A DNA stretch of 64,000 nt from Rhynchosporium graminicola (lineage: Eukaryota; Ascomycota; Leotiomycetes; Helotiales; Ploettnerulaceae): NCBI GenBank assembly GCA_900074885.1, contig FJUW01000030.1, forward strand, positions 1 through 64,000, given 5' to 3'. Below, piece after piece: positions 35,301 to 46,900 of the stretch (position 1 is its first letter; each line of letters begins with the position of its first letter). The notes beneath the pieces were generated by a model. The model saw nothing but the letters and a program-made list of their open reading frames with translations, ran no database searches and had not been told where the DNA came from. The position numbers and the translations under genes are program-made.

Positions 35301-37075
35301 CCTAAGACTACACGCTCTAGCTGTAATAATCCGACTCCGACTCTAAACTTGACGCCTGAGGTAACCCTAGAACTAAATAACAGCTACTCCTATGCAATTT
35401 CACTACTTGAAGAAGTACAAGAGAGTACTAGTCAGTATCGACTGGCCTTCTATATAGCTTAAGAAGAGTCGCTATTTTTGGACGATCCGACTACCTTAGA
35501 TCAGGCTATAAAGAGACCTGATTAGCCAGAATAGAAGAAGGCGGTTATTAAGGAGTACCGATCTCTTAAGAAGAAGTCGACTTAGAAGACTATAAGTCGC
35601 TCTGATATGCTAAAAGGGTGTAGAGTACTAGGTTCTCGTCTAGTTTTCAAGACTAAGAGAGATATGGACGGTAAAATCGATAAATATAAGGTCAGATTTA
35701 TAGTCTAAGGTTATACGTAACGATTTAGTCACGATTACGATCAGACGTATACTAGAGTCTGTAAATCTTCTACTTAGAAGATAAGCTTAGCAGTTATAGC
35801 GGAGTACGACTTAGAAGTCGAATAATTTAATATAGTAACAGTATTCTTACACAGTGAAGCCGATACCTAGATATACGTTAAATTGCCGCTATTTTATAGA
35901 CAATTTAGGCGTAGACTCACAGACGATGAATATATACTCTTACTAAAGGCTCTATACAGTCTGAAGCAGTCTCCACGCCTCTGGCAAGAGACACTACGCA
36001 AGGAGTTCGGTATTATCGACTTTATACCTTTATAAACCGACAATTACATATATATCAACAGAGAAACTAAGATTATTATCGTTACTTACGTCGACGATTT
36101 TCTAGTTATCTCAAAGGCTAGATTAGCACTTGAAGAGCTCAAAGTGAAGCTTCTTACCGTGTTTGATATCCTTCCAGCTAGACCAGCTAAGTACTTCCTT
36201 AGAGTCAGAATTATACGTAACAGAGAGAAGAAGACGATTTCTCTTTGCTAAGATGCGTATATCGACAAGATATTAGATCGATTTAGAATAACTAACTGCA
36301 AGAGCGCTAATACGCCCTTTACTACTAGTTCAGAGGTTTCTATAGTCAAATTCAAGGGAGTAGCTACTCTACAAGAAATCAAGCTATATCAACAGCTTTA
36401 TAGTAGTTTATAGTACCTAGCTCATACTCGCTAGGATATACTATACTACTGCTCTATACTATCACAATTTCTGATAAATCCATTACCTCAACATCTTGCG
36501 AGCGCCAAGAGAGTACTTACGTACTTATAAGGTACGAAGTACTACGCTACGACTTACAGAGGAGACGTTACCGATAGAGAGAAGATGAAATTAAGAGGTT
36601 TCTGCGACTCTAATTAGGCTGGTAACCGAATCGACAGAGTGTCGCACACCGGAGTATGTTTCTTCCTTATAGGAGATATTTTCTTAGCTATTTTAAAGCG
36701 ATAGACTACTATAGCTCTTGCCTCTACAGAAGCAGAGTATATAGCTATATGCGCCTTTACTAGAGAAGCATCATAGATACGCTAAGTACTGAAGGAGCTA
36801 GGCTATAATAAGCCAGACTCTAGGAGTATAGAGATGCAGTACGATAATCAGGGAGCTTTATCTCTATCGGAGAACCCTGAATTATACTAACGTACTAAGT
36901 ATATCGATATTAAATTCCACTACCTTCGCTAGGAGGTCGCTAGAGGTCATTTAGACCCTTAGTATATACCCTTAAAAGAGAACGCGGCAGACGGTTTCAC
37001 TAAACTACTTGGCCTATAAGACCTTAAGGCCTTTGTAGTAATACTGAATATAACTGTTTTACACCTAGAATAAGG
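32360..37075 (+). pseudogene. Copia-F gag-pol polyprotein, broken by stops
   Basis: Gag is about 32360-33480, ending in a knuckle read as CKYC (33432-33443). Protease LFDTGAIEYISND near 33726-33764, followed by an open stretch 33786-34118 carrying the pre-integrase region. The integrase start lies in the open stretch 34206-34421 (EIYIDMVHFKP, FLCAYSTRK). The integrase C-terminal part includes the open stretch 34935-35249 (GFEGHNIYRCLVNRKVV, then an acidic linker). Reverse transcriptase is about 35600-36250 with LVFKTKRDMDGK, LLKALYSLKQSPRLW and YVDDFLVIS near 36087-36113, both Asp present. RNase H is about 36590-37020 with ALASTEAEY near 36717. Many CAG/CAA/TGG codons have become TAG/TAA, so it cannot make the full polyprotein. 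Confidence 0.92.
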
Positions 37076-37284
37076 GGTATAGATATCAATCGGGAAGGCA
37101 GACTATCTTGAAGGAATTACGGAACCTGGGGTTTATCTAGTTCACGTGATATCGAGGCATAGTTCTAGTCTCCAGGGGTATCACTATACGTATGCATACG
37201 ATAGTATAATCGACTAATTACAGGAAATTAGATCACTCGTACCTATAGAAGTTACCGACTTTATAGTATCTCTACAGAGGGGTG

Positions 37285-37462
37285 TGTTGCGAGGATATAG
37301 GTCTTAGCATGGATCAGGTGACTGTAGTCACGTGCATAGTCCGTGCGGATATTCCTAGATAATATCTTCTGTCGACTCTCCATAGTAATTAGTACTGCAA
37401 TGCAACTAACATCATTCAACTACTCTATGCCTTACTCTGAAGATCAACGTAACCTTGCGATA
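37285..37462 (+). repeat. Copia-F 3' LTR
   Basis: 178 bp; the last two bases are TA instead of CA. Followed by the target copy TATAC. Confidence 0.95.
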
Positions 37463-37467
37463 TATAC

Positions 37468-37829
37468 TAATAACTTATTACTTAGATAAACGTTACTACT
37501 GCTGCTACTAATTAATATTACTAGCGATAACGAATAGGAAATAGAGGACGTACTAGTATGCTATAAATAGCGCGGTAACCTCTCTTACCGTGTCTCTTAG
37601 TTGAATTAAGATATCGATCTCACGTGGTATAATACTTCAGATATTAAATACGCTCCTGCTAAACTATAATACTTCTATCTTAATAACCTAATATAAACTA
37701 GACCTCCTGCTAGATTACCTGATTAGCTGAAAGCTTAATACGATAGAATTGACGATTACGACTACCTTGATAGTAATAAGGAGATAGACTAACGCTCGAG
37801 GGCGAGCTTTTTTTCGGAGGGGGGGGTAG
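37468..37829 (+). pseudogene. Gypsy-E C-terminal chromodomain tail
   Basis: After Copia-F the Gypsy-E sequence resumes. It reads a chromodomain-like strand (CYK-x-RGNLSYRVS near 37560-37600), a W-Y-NTSDIKYAPAKL segment, then RPPARLPD and a short acidic end, directly before the polypurine tract. This tail is typical of the pol end in fungal chromoviruses. No antisense frame fits between it and the LTR, unlike Gypsy-A1 and Gypsy-C. Confidence 0.75.
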
Positions 37830-38075
37830 TATGATAGTTGTGGCATGTAACTAGTATGGACTCGGTGGGACTAGTAAGTACTCCTAATCAGGTATACTAA
37901 GGGGGTTTACCGAGAGCTCCGTAGAGCCCCTTTTATATATACCTTCTCTTCTCTCTTCTACTTCTTAGCTCTTTAGTTGTAGATTCTAAGTTGATTCTTA
38001 CTACTTCATGTTCTATGCAATGTGAGGTCTTACCTATTAGGTAATGCGTGAGACCTTTCTAGAGTAAGCGTTACA
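37830..38075 (+). repeat. Gypsy-E 3' LTR
   Basis: 246 bp, starting TATGATAGTTGTGGCATG and ending AAGCGTTACA, followed by GAAGG. Confidence 0.95.
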
Positions 38076-38080
38076 GAAGG

Positions 38081-41000
38081 TAACGCTAAGAAGTACTAGG
38101 TATATAATACTACAGATCACATGTCCTTCGACTATACAGTAGAAGAAAGAGAGAAAGCTAAAGAGAAGTTCAAGGCGAAGAACTCTTCTAAGTTCAAAGG
38201 TAACTTTAGAAGAGTCTTTAAGAAAGTATATAGATAATACGTCGCAGAGTACGAAAGTACAGAAGACGAGTATATAGCTACTGCCTTTACCTCATATGAA
38301 GCCGGGAGCGATATAGACTACGATTCCGACGACGAAAAGCCGGAAGCTCTATTCATAACTTCTATAGGACCTATCTCAGTAGAAGCCGCATAGCTAATAA
38401 CAGAAACCCTAGTAAATACAGCTTTTAAGTATCTAATAGATACTACCGAAGAGGCCACGGAAGAGGTCCGGACCGCAGAGACGATAATAAGTAGCCCCTG
38501 ATATAATTCGTTAGTTTTCCATAGAATTATAATCGATACTAGAGCAGTAAAGGTATCTATAGTAGGTAAAGGTTAATACGAAGCCTATAAGGCTCTTTAT
38601 AAGGCTGAACTCTTGCCTTCCCGTGGAATAAACGTCAAATTCGGTATTAGTAAGGCTACTTCTATTAGTATAATAATTATACTTTCTCTGATTAGAAAGA
38701 TCTAATTTGAGGTTATAGCTATAGATATCCTGTTTCTACTCTGTTTAGACGATATAGATAAGCTTAGAGTTATATTAGATAATCTTCATAATATACTCGT
38801 TACGCTATAAGGAGATATACTAGTAGTACGGAGATTCGGCTACCTCTTCTTACTTTAGAAGGAGTTACTTAAGACGTATATTATAGAGTGTTTCCAGTTA
38901 AATACGAGAGTACTTACGGAGACGGATTTACGTTGACTTTACTACTGATTCGGATACTCTTTAGTAAGAAAGCTAGAAGATTTACTATAATAGGCCGGTC
39001 ACGAGTATAACTTAGGGGTACTAAAGGAGCTTACTAAGCTCTGTAAGTACTGCTAGCTATACGGAAGATCATTAGGCAGATTCAAGTTCAAGCTCTACGA
39101 TACTGATAATATATATTTCAATTATGAAGTCGTGATCGATATCATATAACAAGACGGTCGATAAGTCTTATATATAGTCGATTAATGTACTACTTTTCAG
39201 AACGGAGGTTTTCTTACTAATATATCTGTAGAGCACGTGTAGAACTGATCTAAGCAGATATAGATAGATACTTACTTTAGGCTACTTGATTTTATCGTTA
39301 TAGACGTAGGTACGTAATTTAAGTCGAAAGAATTCGTATAGAGTGCTAAGACAGAGGGTTCTATAGTCAAAGTTATACCTATAGAGGCTTACTACTCTAT
39401 TAGTAAGGTAGAGAGATACTACGGCCCTCTGAAGAGAGCTTATACGATAATTCAGAAGGAATTGCTATATCTTAGTCAAGATATATTACTATAGATAGTA
39501 TTCCACGTAATTAACTATATTTCTGGACTTAGTGTAATTATACTTGTTTTACTAGTATTTAGAGTATACCCTAGAATAGTAGAGATAGACGCCCTTTTAC
39601 TATTAGTCTCCTAACGAGCTACTATACTTTATAAGGCTATAGAAGAGATTCGTAAGCTATAGAGTCGTCGGCAAGTTAATAACGCCCTGAATACTCGGAA
39701 TAGACCTAGTTCTATAGTAGTAAGAGACCTTCTATTGAACTCTCTGGTACTAGTTTGAAGAGAGAAAGGCTTCTAGGATAGACCTTAGCTACTTATTTCT
39801 ATAGACAGAGAGAACTGCGTAGTAGAAATCGATAGTGGACTAACGACCTTTCGCTCTATGTCGATTAAACTATAGTACGAAGAAGAAATCGATTCCGACG
39901 AACTAGAGAGTATTTTACCTGAGGTTATACTCTTACTATTACTTAGTACTACTAAGTTAAATCGACTTATACTAGTACTAAAGAAGTAACCTTATCGAGA
40001 ACGACGAAAGCTAATTCGATTCAGAGATAATAACGTTAAAGTTTTCTTAAATTATACGGATGAATTATTCATTAGTTTCCTAGTAGTAGAACCTTAATAC
40101 GCTACGTTAAGACGTAAGGAGATTAATAGTCTAATCGCTATAGGGATCTTTGAATTAGTCTATAAAAACGAATTGCTAGCTAGAGCTAGGGTTTTTAACG
40201 CTAAATTCATCGATCAGACTAAATTTAAAAGTATATAAAAAGCCTACGAGAAGTCTAGACTAGTTATATAAGTATATAACGACTCTAGAAAGAACTAAGT
40301 ACTTATTACGTTATTAACTATTCAACGAGTTAGCTAACGACTACTACTAGTATACGTAGTTATATACTCTGAGTTTAAGGTATATAGCCGTGATATTATA
40401 TAAGCTTATACTTAGTCTACGTTATACCTAATATATAACTTCTTCGTGCGCCCTCTAAAGGAGATTTTAACTTAGCTATATTGGTTTTTGCAGTGCGTTA
40501 GGCCTATATACAGTATACTAGAGTCAGCGAACTATTAGTTCGGTATATACTATAGATATAAGGTCAAGAAACTCTATATAGTACTATCGATATTCGATAC
40601 GTGCTTACTATCTGTTTCAGGTGATAAAGCTAGTATAGGAGCTCTTAGTCTTCAGATTAACGATATCTTCTTCGTTAGTAATAAGACCTTTATAGATACA
40701 GAAGAAAGAGAGCTATAGAAGACCAGATTCAAGTCGAACGAGAGAGAGCAATTAACTACTTTATACCTAATTGACTTTAATGGAGGTTATATTACCTTAG
40801 AAACTAATAGCTCTATTCGACTATCTCAACAATCGTACGATAAGATACTAAGACTGATTGAGAAAGAACTAGTTAATCTTACCAACTCCCGTGGAGTTAT
40901 ACGATAAGGTCTTACCTAAATCGAGTAATTTGCCGCCTAGAGAGCTAGAGGTTTATACTTAGTAACTATTTCTTAGCCGGAAGTATCGTTTAACATCTCT

Positions 41001-41640
41001 TTTACTATATAAACTATAAATCCGATAGAGAAAGACTTTAAGCTCTTAAACAAGAGAATCTTATAGTAAAAGCTCAACTGTAGTAAAGGTCTCCGATACG
41101 TTAAATTAGATAAGAAGTCTCTTAAACTCGTCGTATTTACTGACGGTTTATTTGCTAATTTAAAAGACTTCTATTCTCAAATTAGCTACGTATGCGTACT
41201 TACAGATAAGTATAATAAGGCGAACGTTATTCACTAGTCTTCAGTATGCTATAAGAGAGTTAATAGATCTGTACTAGCCTCTGAACTATACGCTATATCA
41301 GAAGGTTTTGATATGGCCGGTGCTATTAAGATTACTATTGAATAGATTATGGAGATCATAGTACTACCTTTAGTTATGATTACCGATTCTAAGTCTTTGT
41401 ACGACTGCGTAGTACGACTTAATACTATAAGAGAGAAGAGATTGATAATTAACCTTATATATCTACGTCAGGCGTACGAAAGAAAGGAGATATCGGAGGT
41501 AATTTAGGTAGTAGGGCTAGATAACCCTGCGGATGCGATAACTAAGACAAATTGCAACGGAGCTTTAAAGGAGCTATTGCACACAAATCAATTAGTTATT
41601 AAGCCTATGGAATAGGTAGATAGAGGGAATTTGGATGACT
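38081..41640 (+). pseudogene. Copia-B gag end and pol
   Basis: Resumes gag after Gypsy-E (EERKKAKEKFKAK, then KFKGNFRRVFKK). Protease: IIIDTRAVKVS near 38530 (D-T-G-A with Gly to Arg). Integrase core about 39150-39480, with TYFRLLDFIVIDVGT and a KVERYYGPLKRAY segment typical of this fungal copia group, then ALLLLVS-x-RATILYKA near 39590. Reverse transcriptase about 40000-40900 and RNase H about 41100-41560, with RSVLASELYAIS, ITDSKSLYDCVV and NPADAITK. Stops are mostly TAG/TAA for Gln/Trp. The final 200 bases before the LTR are non-coding. Confidence 0.88.
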
Positions 41641-41840
41641 TAAAGCCGGAAGAGAGCCTATAAGGCGTTTAGTTCAGTCATCTTTCAAGCAGAATCTTTA
41701 GACTGAATCACGTGGAAACCTATATACTATATAATACTTCTGCACGAGTAGTAATATAGTACTACTCTTACTAGAAGTTAAAAAGCGTTACTTTCATACG
41801 AAGAAGTAGATAGTTTGGAGCTACTTTAAAGTACTCCTAA

Positions 41841-42033
41841 TGTTAGTCCATAGTTACGTGTTAGTCGAGTATCTGCACCGGGGTTTAGCCGGCCAGATAT
41901 ATCTCCCTCTCGGAGTCTCGACTACCTAGGAAACACAGCTACGATACAACAGATAATACCACTACTATTATCACTGTACTTTGGCTCACGCAGACTACTT
42001 GATTGTACGTACTACGACAGAGTGATACCAACA
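41841..42033 (+). repeat. Copia-B 3' LTR
   Basis: 193 bp, TGTTAGTCC...TACCAACA, followed by GTAGA. It has fewer TA changes in its second half than the 5' copy. Confidence 0.95.
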
Positions 42034-43560
42034 GTAGAGTTTCAGCCTCGATAATAAAGGCGGTATATAAATATCTACCTTAGACGCCGAATATTAAGAT
42101 AATATACTTAGTACCGCGGCTTATACTATAGTAATAGCTTAAGCTAAGGCTATAGAGTATACTATAACCTAAGACCTAGAGATATTATAATTTACTAAGC
42201 TAATATAGGAAAAGGATAAGGCTACGATATTCTTCTGAATATAGCTTACGAATAATAAATCGATATTATCTATATCTAGGAACTTTAGATAAGGGCAGAA
42301 ACTATAATAAAAATATACTCTAGCTATTAGATATATACTTTAGTCGACTTCTAGGATATAACTAAGAACTGACCCCGAGTACTTATATATGTTCGAAAGG
42401 GCGCCTTACTGAAAATCTAGTAAAAGTAACTAGTCTCTTACTAAGATTTACTTTAGCTAGATATAACTAGATACGCGATTCTTAATATCTATAGATAACT
42501 CTTAACTCTAAAGATTATAGATTACGTTATAATACTCACTTCTCTTACGAACGGCCTTGAGAAAAGCGACTTTAATACTCGATATAATATATTTGAACTT
42601 AGCTACGACTTATATATAAGAGGCTTAGACTTTATAGAATAGTCCTCTCGAAGTAGAATAGACTTTATTAGTAAAGTAGAAGTACTAACCTAAGACTATA
42701 GTCATATTCGCGATATAATCTTCTCGAATATCCTATAGGCTTAGATAATAGTAGTCCCTAAACTCTCTTATAGCTCTAATTATAAAATATAAGTTATTAT
42801 TATTCTTGGCTAGGGAAATATACCCCTCGATTAGTTGCGATATGAGGTCTTAGAAGTATAACTTCTAAAGTTTACTAGCTTTATTCAGAATAGTATTATA
42901 GCGCTCCTTAGCCTATAGAGGATTACCAATACTATATAAATCGATATCCTTATAGAAAGCTTAAGCGCTACTTCTCAGATTACTATCGAGTTAGCTAGCT
43001 TGATCAGCCGAGACGTCTTTAAAGCTACCCTTTAGTAGATAAATGAGTATAAGATTACTTAATAGAATTACTTAATCTTAGTAAACTAAGATAGAAGCTT
43101 CGGACTTAGCGCTAGTAAATTACTAGAGACCTAGAGCTTCCTTACTATTTATAAGAAGGCGAAGGCAGACTACTAGAAAGACTTAATTGATAGTATCTCA
43201 GATAGTAAGTCGCTCTATAAGATTATAAACTAGTATAAGAAATTTACTAATGTTAAAGTACCCTCTCTAAAAGCTAAAGTACTTTATAAGAAGGTTCTAG
43301 ATCGCTTTAGCGCTGATAAATAATCTCTAAGAAGATCTACTCGCTTAGTGGACTAGGATAATATACTTTCCTTAGTTAAATATAATATCTGCCAAGGAAG
43401 TCGAACGCTTTACGATTAGTATAATAAGTATCTCTCTCCGGGTACTAATACTATTACTATTAGACTTCTTAAGGCGTACTAGGAATATAACTACGACTCT
43501 TTCTACCGACGTTTTAGTACTTCTCTAGCGTTTAACTACTTCTCTAACTTCTGAAAGTAT
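42034..43560 (+). pseudogene. LINE fragment 3 of 3: end of endonuclease and start of RT
   Basis: From about 43120 to 43560 the plus strand reads IYKKAKADY-x-KDLIDSISD, SKSLYKIIN, KVLDRFSADK and, after 120 bases, LSPGTNTITIRLLKAY followed by an F-N-x-F-x-KYTKVIYYP segment. This is the order found between endonuclease and reverse transcriptase in Tad-like LINEs (A-K-x-x-YW, LL-x-RFSAD, SPG-x-D-x-I-x-x-RLLK, FP-x-x-WK-x-A-x-V-x-x-IPK). The Trp codons are TAG, as RIP predicts. The region 42039-43060 should be endonuclease but is too altered to be sure. The catalytic RT core is not found downstream, so the element seems truncated. Confidence 0.65.
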
Positions 43561-43999
43561 ACTAAAGTTATTTATTATCCCTAAGGCTAATAGTGGTAAG
43601 GAGAGGAATAAGGAATCGGTATACTCTTAAAAGCTAATTATACTTCTATCTTATATCTCTAAGAGACTTAAATATATAATCGTAAGTCGTATCTTATAGA
43701 TAGCGCTCATTTATAGTATATTTAGCCTTTAATATAGAGGCGTACTCTCTAAACGATTTACTATAGACCTTATAGTATACTTGTCGTACACTTTCACCTG
43801 TAATATATAGTCACGTTATATCTGATCACTTGTATAGCCTAGTATATACTCATATAATCTCCTTATATATTTAAAGTAAGCTTTCTCTCTTCCTTCTGAA
43901 AAGATGACGCTCTCTATAATTAATATTTAGAGACTACTTTAATTCTCTATCTTCTAATACCTTAAAGTGATCTTCTACTAATAATATAGCCTGCCTTAC
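43561..43999. other. Unassigned junction between the LINE and Gypsy-G
   Basis: RIP-like sequence without a recognised domain. It may hold the end of the LINE remnant and the 5' LTR or leader of Gypsy-G. I searched by eye for a matching LTR near 48600-50100 and found none. Confidence 0.5.
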
Positions 44000-46900
44000 T
44001 TTTATACTATAGTTAAGAGCTATATATTAGTATATCGCTTTCAAAGCTACTTATTATATATATAGAAGTAAAGCTTTATTCTAGCTTTCGATTACTTAAG
44101 TTACCTATTTCGGCCTTTTATAATATATTAATTAATATTCTCTAAAGCTTATATTAGCTTTTTAACTACTTAAACTATATCTTTTAACGATTTTTCTGAC
44201 GATTCACTTAATCTGAGTAATAAGATAGTTTATAAGAAGCTAGATTAATAGCTAGATTAGATCTCCTACTTCAGTTTATAGCTAGAATAATTAGAGTATA
44301 GTAATATATAGACTTAGATCTATTAGATTAAGTCTCTTTAGCCGAGCTTCTTCAAATCCGACTATAACTATTATAAGAGATCGTAGATAGCGAGAATCGA
44401 AGCTCTGAAGTAGACTTTAATATAGAAATAAAAGCTTAGAAGCTTAAATTAGTCTAATAAGCTAAGAGCAGATCTCCGAACTAACTAGAAGTACTCGATA
44501 TACGAGTTAGATACTCGATCTAACTCTAATATAGCTTATTCTAGCGAAACCTAAAAGAGGGCTAAATAGGTCGACGAAGCGGAAAGAGAACGTCGCTGTG
44601 AGAAAAGACTCTATTACTGATATAGAATAGCCGGATATCGCATTCGCGACTATACTTATAGCGTAGTAATAAAGCTTATAACTATTAGCTCGGTCGAGTC
44701 AGGCCTACTGCTAGAGGATAACGATAACTATAGGGATTCCGACGAAGGAGGGTCGGGAAAAGACTAGCTCTCGCTCGAAATTAGAAGACGAGAGAGGAAA
44801 GAGTATTAGCAGAAGGATAGAGTGAATTTAAGAAAGTTATAAATAGAAACCTCGTGTATATAGACGTAGTCCTTTAAAATACTTTCGGAACATTTACTCT
44901 TATTAACGAAAGCTACTAGTGCTATACTATAATTAATAAAGACTTAGCGAATAGTCTTAGTCTCCGCTATATTAGCAATAAGACCTATAAAGTAAAAGGC
45001 GTATCTAAATTACTAAAGGGTACGAAAATAGAAGAGGTTATATCTTTCTAAATAGATATTATAAGATATAAGCAATCGGTTTATACTTATATTATTACTA
45101 ACTTATCCTTCCCGATTATACTAAGAAATCCTTAGAAAGCGAATAATAAGATATAAACTACGCTAGAGAAGTGTTAGTTCTATTATAATATAATACGATA
45201 ATAGATATCAGAGGAGCGTAACTATAAGAGTCGCGAAGACTCGTGGCCCTCGTATATACCGGACTTCAGTATATTAATAATAATAGCTATAATATCGTCA
45301 GATAATATTAAAAAAGTAATATCGAAGAAAGTAGAGTTAATAATAAAAGAACTTAAAAAGCTTCTTCTATCGAAGCTTAAGGATATAGCTCTGCTATTTT
45401 CCTAATAGAAAGCGAATAAGCTAATATCTTATCGCTTAGGAATTAATTACTAAATTAAGATCTATAAGTAACTTAACGGATCTTAGCTAGCGCTATTATA
45501 AGGGCTATTATATAATATATCGAAGGACGAACTCCTAGTATTAAGGAAATCGCTAAACGACTTATTAGAAAAAGGATATATTCGAGAAAATATATCAGAA
45601 GCTTTAGTACTTATCCTTTTTATAAAGAAACCTAAGGGAAGCTTATATTTCTATTATAACTACCGAGCGTTAAACGTAATCATAACACTAGATTAATACC
45701 CCTTACTACTTATACCAGAGACCTTTCGTTCTCTTATAAGGTTTAAGTAATTAACTAAAATAAACGTTATTTCAGCTTTTTATAAGATTCGAATAACTAA
45801 AAGCTACGAATATAAAATAGTATTTCGTACTTATTTTAGTTTAGTTAAGTAGCTTATATATCCGTTCGGTTTATTAGAAGCACTAGCTACTTTCTAGTAA
45901 TATATTAATAATTTACTATAGAAGGAACTCGGCGAATGCGCATCCGCGTATATAAATAATATTATCATATTTTCTAATAGATCGAGAGATAATTATATAA
46001 TAAAGATATAAACTATACTCTAAAAGCTTTAGAATAAAAGCTTATTTCTTAATATCAGAAAGAGCGAGTTCGCTAAGAAGATAATTAAATACTTAAGATT
46101 TATTATATATATCGATAGAAAAGACGTAGGATTCGACTTAGAAAAAGTAAAAGTAATTAAAAACTAGAAATCACTTATAATAACGAAAGAAATTAAATAA
46201 TTTAATAAGTTCGTTGACTTTTATAAAGAGTTTATATCGAATTACTTAAATATAGCTAAGCTCCTAACTATACTTATTAGTAAGAGAATACTATTCTCTT
46301 AGAGAAAATAAGAGAAAGAAGCGTTCAAGACTTTAAAAACGAAATTTATAAAAGCGCTTATAATAATATAATAGGACTCGAAAGCGCTTATATTCTTAGA
46401 AACTAATTATAATAAGTTTATATTAAAAAGCGCGCTTCTATAAGAAAAGAATAAAGTCTTTTACTTTATTAAGTTTTTCTTATAAAAGCTTAATAAAGCT
46501 GAGATTAACTATAATATCTATAATAAAGAAATACTTATAATAATATTTAGCTTGAAGTTCTAAGCCCTCGAACTAAAGTTAATATACTCCTTTACAATTT
46601 AGATAAATTATAAGAACTTAGAATATTTTATAATAAAAAGATAGTTATTAGAATAATAAATATATCAATATAAGACTTTAGTTATATTTTAATTCTCTTT
46701 AGTATTTAGCTTAAGGAGCGAAGCGACTATTCCGGACGCTTTATTACGAAAAGAGTAAGATATGTTAAGTAAAGATAATAGAAAGTCTCGATTCCGCAGA
46801 TTTCTCGAATCGGATTCTGTAAAAGATTAGCTAGCATTCGAGAGGGAATTAGTAGAAGTAGTAATTACTACTATAATATCAGATTTCCTAGTGATATAAT

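Larger units (their letters stand above)
31904..37462 (+). mobile_element. Copia-F, Ty1/copia element, least degraded in the nest
   Basis: 5559 bp; 178-bp LTRs (31904-32081 and 37285-37462; TGTTGCGAGG...CTTGCGACA); perfect duplication TATAC (31899-31903 and 37463-37467). A likely primer-binding site GGTTATGAGCCCC follows the 5' LTR at 32082-32094, and a polypurine tract AGAGGGG is at 37276-37282. One gag-pol on the plus strand. It lies inside Gypsy-E inside Copia-B inside the LINE, so it is among the youngest insertions, matching its lower RIP damage. Confidence 0.95.
28057..38075 (+). mobile_element. Gypsy-E, Ty3/gypsy element with internal deletion, split by Copia-F
   Basis: 246-bp LTRs (28057-28302, 37830-38075) and a perfect duplication GAAGG (28052-28056, 38076-38080). 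The polypurine tract is at 37816-37826. Own sequence without Copia-F is about 4.45 kb, too short for a full gypsy element. Gag, protease and the first part of reverse transcriptase are present, as is a C-terminal chromodomain-like tail, but the YxDD block, RNase H and most of integrase are missing. Confidence 0.93.
17497..42033 (+). mobile_element. Copia-B, Ty1/copia element split by two nested insertions
   Basis: Two 193-bp LTRs (17497-17689 and 41841-42033; ends TGTTGGTCC / TACCAACA) and a perfect 5-bp duplication GTAGA (17492-17496 and 42034-42038) show that they belong to one element although 24 kb apart. Its own sequence is 17497-17943, 26228-28056 and 38081-42033, about 6.2 kb. Gypsy-C sits in its leader and Gypsy-E in its gag. 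Gag-pol is on the plus strand. RIP damage is moderate, with CA/TG still present in places. Confidence 0.95.
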
